Positions 1 to 5,515 of a stretch of 6,953 nt of DNA are shown piece by piece. Source of the stretch: an uncultured Ignavibacteriota bacterium. Lineage in GTDB: Bacteria; Bacteroidota; Ignavibacteria; Tepidaquicellales; Tepidaquicellaceae. Location of the stretch: positions 1 through 6,953 of the forward strand of contig CAIUQV010000544.1 of the NCBI GenBank assembly GCA_903901375.1. The letters are read 5' to 3'. A program made the translations under genes and the position numbers. Positions within the stretch are counted from its first letter, which is position 1; each line of letters starts with the position of its first letter. The notes below the pieces were generated by a model. It searched no databases. It saw only the letters and a program-made list of their open reading frames with translations, and was not told the DNA's origin.

Positions 1-87
1 GGAAAGAAATGCGGATTGTTCGGAATGGAACTGCCGATAATATTCTTACTCGGAATGGGATTCATTTATCTGCGCAGAAGGAAATAA
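1..87 (+). CDS. C-terminal end of a gene with a Cys-Gly / TM / Arg-rich sorting-type tail (5' truncated)
   Basis: The only open plus frame at the left edge reads 28 residues and stops at TAA (85-87). The rest of the gene lies outside the window, so its function is unknown. The visible end has three parts: a Lys-Lys-Cys-Gly segment (residues 2-5 of the fragment), a mostly hydrophobic stretch (about residues 6-24, rich in Leu, Ile, Phe and Gly) and a terminal Arg-Arg-Arg-Lys. This tripartite layout (small signature, one membrane helix, basic tail at the very C-terminus) is that of C-terminal protein-sorting signals. The Cys next to the helix recalls the MYXO-CTERM and related Cys-type tails, which are processed by membrane proteases and keep the protein at the cell surface. 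If so, the missing part is an exported protein. It could also be a plain C-terminal membrane anchor. The frame and stop are clear; the sorting role is inferred from layout only. Confidence 0.6.
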   Translation, partial: GKKCGLFGMELPIIFLLGMGFIYLRRRK

Positions 88-103
88 ATAAAGTTGATTT
101 TCT

Positions 104-131
104 AAAAGGGCTGATTCTTCAGCCCTTTTTT
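104..131. terminator. Strong, probably bidirectional intrinsic terminator
   Basis: A perfect 11-bp stem pairs 104-114 with 119-129 around a 4-nt loop (TTCT, 115-118). Its core is the GC-rich GGGCTGA/TCAGCCC. On the plus strand the stem runs into a T tract (126-131), giving a classic terminator 17 nt after the stop of the truncated left gene. Read on the minus strand, the A run at 104-107 becomes a T tract, so the same hairpin can also end the converging cysteine synthase-type gene, whose stop is at 144-146. Placement between two convergent stops supports a shared role. Confidence 0.9.
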
Positions 132-143
132 GTTTGTATAAAA

Positions 144-1109
144 TCATTTCAGATTTTCTTTCAGCCAGTCTTCGTTGTGGTACTTTGAAAGGTATCTTTC
201 ACCTGTATCGCAGACGACGAAAACAACAACAGAATCTTCGTACAGATCCTTTGCAACTTCAAGAGCGAGGAATGCGTTCATACCTGAGGAAGCACCGCAG
301 AAAATCCCCTCTTCTTTGGCAAGCCTTCTGCACATATTAATTGCGTCTTTATCGGAGACACTTACTATTTCATCTACGTAAGAAAAATCAGTTATAGGAG
401 GAATCTCGTCCGTGCCAAGACCTTCTACAAGGTAAGGCGAAGTGACGGAAGTTTTGCCTGTATCTTTGAAAAGTTTAAAGTTAGAGCCGACCGGGTCTGC
501 ACCGATAATTTTAACGTCAGGATTTTTCTCTTTAAGATATTTTGAAACACCTGTCATAGTTCCTGCAGTACCAACACCGCAGATAAAGTGAGTTATCCAG
601 CCTTTAGTATCGTTCCAGATTTCGGGACCTGTTGTGCGGTAATGAGCAAGGGGGTTTGCTTTATTTGCATACTGATTCAGGTTTATTGCACCGGGGATTT
701 CAGAGGCAATAGATTTAGCTTTATTCCTGTAATAATCGGGAGAATCTGGAGCGGCTTCTTTTGGTACGATAACAACTTCAGCTCCGAGTGCTTTCAGGTA
801 ATTCTGTTTTTCTATGCTCGCTTTATCAGTCATCACGAGAATAACGTTATACCCTTTTATTTTTGCGGCGAGTGTGATTCCGATACCCGTATTTCCGCTC
901 GTAGCTTCTACGATAGTACCGCCTTTACCAAGAAGACCATTTTCTTCAGCATCTTCAATCATTGCGAGACCAATCCTGTCTTTAACGCTGCCGCCCGGGT
1001 TTAATGATTCAATTTTAGCTAGAACGATTGGCTTAATACCTTCAGTAACTCTGTTTAATTTGACTAAGGGAGTCGTTCCTATTAATTCGAGAATATTGTT
1101 ATAGTACAT
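144..1109 (-). CDS. Cysteine synthase / cystathionine beta-synthase-type PLP enzyme
   Basis: This 321-residue fold-type II PLP enzyme performs beta-replacement on serine or O-acetylserine, giving cysteine or cystathionine in the cytoplasm. The PLP lysine is K43 in PGGSVKDR. The substrate loop TSGNTG is at 70-75, the phosphate loop GVGTAGT at 178-184, and a GASSG motif lies near the C-terminus. The middle region (about 121-163, with DSPDYY and NPLAHYRTTGPEIW) looks more like cystathionine beta-synthase than CysK, while TTGPEIW also occurs in CysK. The usual phosphate loop is GTGGT; the Ala here falls at a position that varies in CysM proteins, so activity is not in doubt. The length matches a bare catalytic core, with neither the haem domain of animal CBS nor a C-terminal CBS-domain pair. 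The ATG at 1109 gives the family's usual N-terminus (NILELIGTTPLVKL). No Shine-Dalgarno is visible. The family is sure; the exact substrate is not. Confidence 0.93.
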   Translation of the reverse strand: MYYNNILELIGTTPLVKLNRVTEGIKPIVLAKIESLNPGGSVKDRIGLAMIEDAEENGLLGKGGTIVEATSGNTGIGITLAAKIKGYNVILVMTDKASIEKQNYLKALGAEVVIVPKEAAPDSPDYYRNKAKSIASEIPGAINLNQYANKANPLAHYRTTGPEIWNDTKGWITHFICGVGTAGTMTGVSKYLKEKNPDVKIIGADPVGSNFKLFKDTGKTSVTSPYLVEGLGTDEIPPITDFSYVDEIVSVSDKDAINMCRRLAKEEGIFCGASSGMNAFLALEVAKDLYEDSVVVFVVCDTGERYLSKYHNEDWLKENLK

Positions 1110-1129
1110 TTTCAGATTCTGATTGTCAG

Positions 1130-1159
1130 CAAATTATTTTAATTGAAAACAATAAACAA
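1130..1159 (-). promoter_or_regulatory. Candidate promoter for the cysteine synthase-type gene
   Basis: On the minus strand TTG (complement of 1157-1159) is followed by exactly 20 nt and then TAATTTG (complement of 1130-1136). This resembles the Bacteroidota -33/-7 arrangement (TTG, 19-21 nt, TAnnTTTG), with an imperfect -7 box. Transcription from it would begin at about 1123-1126, giving a leader of roughly 15 nt before the ATG at 1109. The match is modest in AT-rich DNA. It gains weight from the equally spaced partner on the other strand. Confidence 0.35.
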
Positions 1160-1190
1160 TTGAAAAGGAAGTGTAATTCCTTTTAAATTG
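1157..1190. repeat. Inverted repeat (possible operator or hairpin) centred in the divergent intergenic region
   Basis: Arms 1157-1170 and 1177-1190 match as inverted repeats at 13 of 14 positions. The inner 8 bp are perfect (AAAAGGAA/TTCCTTTT) and separated by a 6-nt centre (GTGTAA). The single mismatch is G1162 against A1185. The outer ends, CAATT and AATTG, contain the TTG elements of the two divergent promoter candidates. The placement suits a regulator binding site; a transcript hairpin is the alternative. Confidence 0.6.
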
Positions 1191-1218
1191 AAGTAAGATT
1201 TCAATTTAAGTATATTTA
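1188..1218 (+). promoter_or_regulatory. Candidate promoter for the serine hydrolase operon
   Basis: TTG (1188-1190), a 20-nt spacer and TATATTTA (1211-1218) match seven of the eight Bacteroidota -7 positions (TAnnTTTG) and the expected spacing. The -7 box ends only six bases before the ATG at 1225, so the transcript would be leaderless or nearly so. That is unusual, and it is the main reason for doubt. Confidence 0.35.
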
Positions 1219-1224
1219 AGAATT

Positions 1225-2388
1225 ATGAAAAAATACCTGTTAATATTCCTTATTGCCGGTCTTTATACGAACGTATGGAGTTTCGACTTCACAAAAGTTG
1301 ATAACCTGATTCTAAACGGCATAAAGAACAGATACTTTCCGGGTGCAGCACTGATAGTGGGAAGTAAAACAGATATTATTTATGAGAAATACTACGGCGG
1401 TTTAACGTATGATGAGAACAGCGAAGGAGTTACGGAAAACACGATTTACGATTTAGCTTCTGTCACAAAGGTTATTGCTACAACATCAGCGATAATGAAA
1501 TTATACGAAAGCGGCCTGCTTGACCTCGATACAAAAGTATCATATTACTTTCCTGAATTTACAGTAAGCGGCAAAGAATCGATAACAATAAGGAATCTTC
1601 TTCTTCACAATTCCGGTTTCAAAGCGTGGGTTCCATTTTATCAAACCTGTACCAGCCAGGCAGATGTTGTTAACACAATATTCAGTATGCGGCTTGAGTA
1701 CGAGACAGGAACCAGGTTTGTGTACAGCGATTTAAACTTCATAACACTCGGTCTGATAGTGGAAAAGGTTTCGGGAAATTCGCTTTCGGAATACTGCAGG
1801 AAAGAAATATTTTATCCTTTAAGACTTGAGAGCACATTCTTTTCGCCTGATGAGAAAGTATTAAGCCAAGTTGCACCGACAGAATATGACGCAAACTGGC
1901 GCAAGAGACAGTTAAAGGGCGAAGTACACGATGAGGCAGCAGCGATGTTAAACGGAATATCGGGTAATGCAGGACTTTTTTCTAATGCGCGAGACCTTAA
2001 CCGGTTTATGAGAATGCTGCTAAACAATGGCAAATACTACAATCCATATTCAAGAGGGCTTAAAGAGGAATCTCTTTTCAAGGAAGAGACAATAAACCTG
2101 TTTCTGAACAGACCGCCTGCTGACGTATATACAAGCACACGTGCGCTTGGATGGGACACAAAGCAGGAACCTGTTGGTAAATTCAGGTCGCAATGCGGTG
2201 AGATGATATCAGAAAACTGTTTTGGTCATACAGGTTATACGGGTACGAGCGTGTGGTGCGACAGAGACAGAGAAATCATAATAGTATTTTTAACTAACAG
2301 GGTTTACCCTGTCAGGGGCAATGACGGGATAAAGGAAGTGAGACCCGAACTGCACAATTTAATAATAAAAACTTTAACAAATAAATAA
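1225..2388 (+). CDS. Exported serine hydrolase of the beta-lactamase / penicillin-binding protein family
   Basis: This 387-residue protein has a Sec signal peptide: a Lys-Lys n-region, a hydrophobic core at about 4-14 and likely cleavage after S19. It should therefore act in the periplasm or outside the cell. The catalytic motifs of class C-like serine hydrolases (Pfam Beta-lactamase, PF00144) are all present: S79-V-T-K82 with the nucleophile S79, Y167-S-D169 in place of Tyr-x-Asn, and H335-T-G337 in place of Lys-Thr-Gly. The LLLHNSG motif at 125-131 is also typical. Members include D,D-peptidases, esterases and amide hydrolases, and few are antibiotic resistance enzymes. The substrate cannot be read from the sequence. 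The start fits the signal peptide, with no Shine-Dalgarno. The gene leads the tight plus-strand run; only 14 nt separate it from pruA. Confidence 0.92.
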   Translation: MKKYLLIFLIAGLYTNVWSFDFTKVDNLILNGIKNRYFPGAALIVGSKTDIIYEKYYGGLTYDENSEGVTENTIYDLASVTKVIATTSAIMKLYESGLLDLDTKVSYYFPEFTVSGKESITIRNLLLHNSGFKAWVPFYQTCTSQADVVNTIFSMRLEYETGTRFVYSDLNFITLGLIVEKVSGNSLSEYCRKEIFYPLRLESTFFSPDEKVLSQVAPTEYDANWRKRQLKGEVHDEAAAMLNGISGNAGLFSNARDLNRFMRMLLNNGKYYNPYSRGLKEESLFKEETINLFLNRPPADVYTSTRALGWDTKQEPVGKFRSQCGEMISENCFGHTGYTGTSVWCDRDREIIIVFLTNRVYPVRGNDGIKEVRPELHNLIIKTLTNK

Positions 2389-2402
2389 CTTAAACAAGTA
2401 TT

Positions 2403-3959
2403 ATGGGAATTTCAAAATTTAAGAATGAGCCGTTTACTGATTTCACGGATAAGAAAAACAGAAAAGCATTTGAGAATGCGTTAGAAGAAGTCAGAAAAAG
2501 ATTTAGCAAAGAATATCCGCTTGTAATTGGCGGAGAGAAACTATACACAGACGAGAAATTACGTTCATACAATCCATCAAAGCCGGAAGAATTACTCGGT
2601 ACATTTCAGAAGGCAACTGTAGAGCAGGCACTTCATGCAGTTGAAACAGCGCATGCAAAGTTTGACGAATGGAAGCTTGTATCGCCAAAAAAACGTGCTG
2701 AATACCTTTTCAAAGCTGCAAAGATAATGAGAAAGAGAAAGCACATCTTCTCTGCGATGATGGTTTACGAAGTCGGCAAGAACTGGGCAGAGGCAGACGG
2801 AGATACTGCGGAGGCAATTGACTTTATGGAATTTTATGCAAGAGAAATGTTAAGGTACAGCGACGAACAGCCATTGACAAAGCTTCCGGGAGAAAAGAAT
2901 AAACTTGTTTATCTTCCTCTTGGCGTAGGACTTGTGATTCCGCCGTGGAACTTCCCACTTGCGATTTTAGCTGGTATGACAACGGCTTCGATAGTAACAG
3001 GTAACACAGTTGTGCTGAAACCATCGAGCGACTCCCCTGCTATTGCACAGATGTTCGTGGAGCTTATGGAAGAAGTGAAGCTGCCTAAGGGCGTACTTAA
3101 CTTTGTAACAGGCGGCGGCGGAACGATTGGCGATGTACTTGTTCAGCATCCGTTAATCAGGTACATATCATTCACCGGTTCGATGGAAGTCGGATTAAGA
3201 ATAAATGAACTTGCAGCAAAGAAGCAGGACAAACAAATCTGGATAAAGAGAGTAGTTGCAGAAATGGGCGGCAAGGACACAATGATTATCGATAAGGATT
3301 TACACAGCTTTGACGATGCAGTACTCGGTACCATACAGGCAGCGTTCGGATTTCAGGGACAGAAATGTTCGGCCTGTTCGAGAGTAGTAGTAGATGAGAG
3401 TATATATGACAGATTCTGCGAAGCTCTTGTTGAAAAAGCAGGAACGCTTAAAGTTGGAGAGACAAAAGACAATCCTAATATGGGACCCGTGATAAATGCT
3501 TCATCCAAGAACAAGATAATGGATTACATTCACACAGCAGTAAAAGAAGGCGGACAGATTATACACGGCGGCAACGAAATAGAAGGCGGACATTTTATAG
3601 AGCCTACAATCATAAAGGACGTAAAACCATTTGATACGATAGCACAGGAAGAAATATTCGGACCGGTACTTGCAGTGATTAAATCACCGAACTTTGACGA
3701 ATCGCTGAAGATTGCAAACAACACAATGTTTGGATTAACGGGAGCAGCATATTCCAGCAGCAAAAAGAAGTTGCAAAAAGCGGATGAAGAATTTTTCGTA
3801 GGAAATTTGTATCTTAACAGAAAATGCACGGGAGCACTGGTTGGAGTTCATCCGTTCGGCGGGTTTAATATGAGCGGTACAGACTCAAAAGCAGGCGGCA
3901 GAGACTATTTACTTCTGTTTATGCAGGCAAAACTTTCGAGCAAGAAAATCATTAAATAA
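2403..3959 (+). CDS. pruA: L-glutamate gamma-semialdehyde (1-pyrroline-5-carboxylate) dehydrogenase, RocA/PruA type
   Basis: Oxidises glutamate-5-semialdehyde to glutamate with NAD+, the second step of proline breakdown and the last of arginine/ornithine breakdown. At 518 residues it matches stand-alone RocA-type enzymes (about 515) and is similar over its whole length, from the N-terminal NEPFTDF segment to a C-terminal FGGFNMSGTDSKAGG block. Aldehyde dehydrogenase residues are in place: N183 in PPWNF (oxyanion hole), E287 in EMGGK (general base) and C322 in GQKCSACSR (catalytic Cys). EEIFGPV also fits the superfamily. It is not fused to a proline dehydrogenase domain, and no proline dehydrogenase gene is in the window. 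Start: ATG 14 nt after the hydrolase stop, with no Shine-Dalgarno. It probably shares a transcript with its neighbours on both sides. I see no defect. Confidence 0.97.
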   Translation: MGISKFKNEPFTDFTDKKNRKAFENALEEVRKRFSKEYPLVIGGEKLYTDEKLRSYNPSKPEELLGTFQKATVEQALHAVETAHAKFDEWKLVSPKKRAEYLFKAAKIMRKRKHIFSAMMVYEVGKNWAEADGDTAEAIDFMEFYAREMLRYSDEQPLTKLPGEKNKLVYLPLGVGLVIPPWNFPLAILAGMTTASIVTGNTVVLKPSSDSPAIAQMFVELMEEVKLPKGVLNFVTGGGGTIGDVLVQHPLIRYISFTGSMEVGLRINELAAKKQDKQIWIKRVVAEMGGKDTMIIDKDLHSFDDAVLGTIQAAFGFQGQKCSACSRVVVDESIYDRFCEALVEKAGTLKVGETKDNPNMGPVINASSKNKIMDYIHTAVKEGGQIIHGGNEIEGGHFIEPTIIKDVKPFDTIAQEEIFGPVLAVIKSPNFDESLKIANNTMFGLTGAAYSSSKKKLQKADEEFFVGNLYLNRKCTGALVGVHPFGGFNMSGTDSKAGGRDYLLLFMQAKLSSKKIIK

Positions 3960-3966
3960 TCACAAT

Positions 3967-4206
3967 ATGAATTATTTTAAATTTGGCGTTGCGTTATTTG
4001 TTCTAATCGGAATACTCAGCTGCGGCAGGGTTAAGGAAAAAGTAGAGCAAAAGGTAAATGAAAAAATAGACCAGACAATTGACAAAAGCCTTGAGAAAAT
4101 GGATTCAGCCTTCAGCAAGGCAAATCTTGACTCTTTGAAAAAGGCAGTCGATAAAATGGATTCAATATCTAAGAAGGTAGACAAAAAACTTAAGGATAAC
4201 AACTAA
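3967..4206 (+). CDS. Small lysine-rich helical lipoprotein, function unknown
   Basis: I do not recognise a family. The 79-residue product begins with a short lipoprotein signal peptide: hydrophobic residues 8-17, then I-L-S-C with the lipidated C19. After cleavage about 61 residues remain, almost all Lys, Glu, Asp, Ser and spaced hydrophobics, with no proline and one glycine (G20), so a long amphipathic helix or coiled coil is likely. Hydrophobic residues fall every fourth position at 22, 26, 30, 34, 38 and 42. KMDS occurs twice (44-47 and 63-66), suggesting a 19-residue internal duplication. There is no Asp at +2 and no acidic surface-export signal after the Cys, so a periplasm-facing outer-membrane anchor is a reasonable guess. 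It sits 7 nt after pruA and 12 nt before sucC, inside the apparent operon. The lipobox and operon spacing make it a real gene. Confidence 0.85.
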   Translation: MNYFKFGVALFVLIGILSCGRVKEKVEQKVNEKIDQTIDKSLEKMDSAFSKANLDSLKKAVDKMDSISKKVDKKLKDNN

Positions 4207-4218
4207 AACATAATATAA

Positions 4219-5442
4219 ATGAAAATACACGAATATCAGGCTAAAGCACTGCTTAAAAAGTACGGTGTTGCGATTCAGGACGGTGTTGCAATCAAATCAA
4301 TAGATGAGTTTGATAATGCCATCAACACACTTCGCGAACGCGGAGTAAATCAGTTTGTAGTAAAGTCACAGATACACGCAGGCGGAAGAGGCAAAGGAAC
4401 GGTTTACAACAAGCATAACCGTGAGGAAGTGATTGTTCAGGGCGGCGTAAAGTTCTTCGGCGGAAACGCTGATGGTGCAAAAGAATATGCTTCCAAAATA
4501 CTTGGCAACATCCTCGTAACCCACCAGTCAGGTGCTGAAGGGAAAGAAATCCAGACATTATTCATCGCAGAAGGACTTGATTACAAGAAAGAGCTTTATC
4601 TGAGCATACTTCTTGACAGGTCGGTATCCAAGGATGTGATAATGGCATCTACAGAAGGCGGTGTGGAGATTGAGAAAGTTGCAGAAGAAACACCTGAGAA
4701 AATTATAAAAGTATGGGTAGAGCCGGGTCTTGGACTACAGGCATATCAGGCAAGAGAACTTGCATTCGGATTAAAGCTTGAAGGAAGTGCTTTTAAAGAT
4801 TTTACAAAGTTCATTATGGCACTTTACAAGGCATACATTGAAACAGACGCAACGATGCTGGAAGTAAATCCTTTAATCATAACCAACGATGACAGGATAC
4901 TTGCACTCGACGCAAAGATTGGTCTTGACGACAATGCACTCTTCAGACACAAAGATTATGAAATGCTCCGCGATTTAAACGAAGAAGACCCGCTTGAAAT
5001 CGAGGCATCAAAATCGAACCTGAATTACATAAAGCTTGACGGTAACGTAGGCTGTATGGTGAACGGTGCAGGACTTGCGATGGGTACAATGGATTTAATA
5101 AAGCTTGCAGGCGGTGAACCTGCAAACTTCCTTGATGTAGGCGGTACGGCTTCTGCTGAAACGGTTGAGAACGGATTTAAGATTATCTTAACTGATCCTA
5201 ACGTGAAAGCAATACTGATAAACATCTTTGGCGGTATAGTAAGATGCGACAGAGTTGCAAACGGAGTTATACAGGCATCGAGAAACCTGAACCTGAGCAT
5301 TCCTGTGGTTGTAAGACTTCAGGGAACGAATGCAGAAGAAGCAAGAAAGCTTTTAAACGAATCGGGTTTAAATCTTATAGCGGCAGATACATTGCAGGAT
5401 GCGGCCGATAAAGTTACGGCTGCACTGGCACAGGCAGTTTAA
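4219..5442 (+). CDS. sucC: Succinate-CoA ligase (ADP-forming) subunit beta
   Basis: SucC pairs with SucD to interconvert succinyl-CoA and succinate with substrate-level phosphorylation of ADP in the TCA cycle. The N-terminal ATP-grasp part begins MKIHEYQAK and carries the nucleotide-binding K49 with the Gly-rich loop H53-A-G-G-R-G-K59. Metal-binding residues are E215 and N217 in EVNPL and D231 in DAKIG. The C-terminal ligase/CoA domain has FLDVGG and the loop G338-G-I-V-R-C-D, which meets the SucD active-site histidine. At 407 residues it is about 20 longer than E. coli SucC (388), with extra sequence in the ATP-grasp half. No sucD follows; the next gene is the IMPDH/GMPR-family protein after a terminator-like hairpin. 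The subunits must therefore be encoded at separate loci, or sucD lies elsewhere nearby. The start is the family's conserved N-terminus, 12 nt after the lipoprotein stop, with no Shine-Dalgarno. Confidence 0.97.
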   Translation: MKIHEYQAKALLKKYGVAIQDGVAIKSIDEFDNAINTLRERGVNQFVVKSQIHAGGRGKGTVYNKHNREEVIVQGGVKFFGGNADGAKEYASKILGNILVTHQSGAEGKEIQTLFIAEGLDYKKELYLSILLDRSVSKDVIMASTEGGVEIEKVAEETPEKIIKVWVEPGLGLQAYQARELAFGLKLEGSAFKDFTKFIMALYKAYIETDATMLEVNPLIITNDDRILALDAKIGLDDNALFRHKDYEMLRDLNEEDPLEIEASKSNLNYIKLDGNVGCMVNGAGLAMGTMDLIKLAGGEPANFLDVGGTASAETVENGFKIILTDPNVKAILINIFGGIVRCDRVANGVIQASRNLNLSIPVVVRLQGTNAEEARKLLNESGLNLIAADTLQDAADKVTAALAQAV

Positions 5443-5465
5443 CATAACAATTTAATTTAATTTTT

Positions 5466-5504
5466 GGGAAAGTCCGGAGCTCTGCTCTGTTCTTTCCCCT
5501 TTTA
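5466..5504 (+). terminator. Terminator-like hairpin after sucC
   Basis: An outer 7-bp stem (GGGAAAG 5466-5472 with CTTTCCC 5492-5498) encloses an inner stem, 5475-5480 with 5484-5489 (one G-T pair, TCT loop). A short T run (5500-5503) follows after one more C. It lies 23 nt after the sucC stop, so it is well placed to end the 1225-5442 operon. The internal loop and short T run make it weaker than the hairpin at 104-131, and some readthrough into the next gene is possible. Confidence 0.6.
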
Positions 5505-5515
5505 ATGTTTATAAT

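Noticed and set aside
134..1104. Plus-strand open frames opposite the cysteine synthase-type gene (134-340, 175-381, 588-1004, 814-1104)
   Set aside because: They are antisense to an enzyme with intact motifs over its full length; the translations show no family features.
1157..1190. Intrinsic terminator reading of the divergent-region hairpin
   Set aside because: It lies upstream of two diverging starts, so there is no transcript end for it to serve, and the stem is AT-rich. An operator or symmetric promoter element fits better.
1225..2388. Antibiotic-resistance beta-lactamase
   Set aside because: Only the family fold and Ser-x-x-Lys motif are shared; the Tyr-Ser-Asp and His-Thr-Gly motifs and the metabolic setting fit other serine hydrolases better.
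3530..3829. Minus-strand open frame (99 codons) opposite pruA, with smaller ones at 2824-3024 and 3143-3334
   Set aside because: All lie inside the well-supported aldehyde dehydrogenase gene, with no motif or promoter of their own.
3972..4202. Minus-strand open frame covering the small lipoprotein gene
   Set aside because: The plus-strand reading has a lipobox, operon spacing and a lysine-rich helical product; the antisense reading is a low-complexity shadow.
5510..5515. Perfect TATAAT directly before the ATG of the IMPDH/GMPR gene
   Set aside because: As a -10 box it would place the transcription start inside the coding region, and no matching -35 or -33 element lies at the right distance. 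It is more likely an AT-rich leader.
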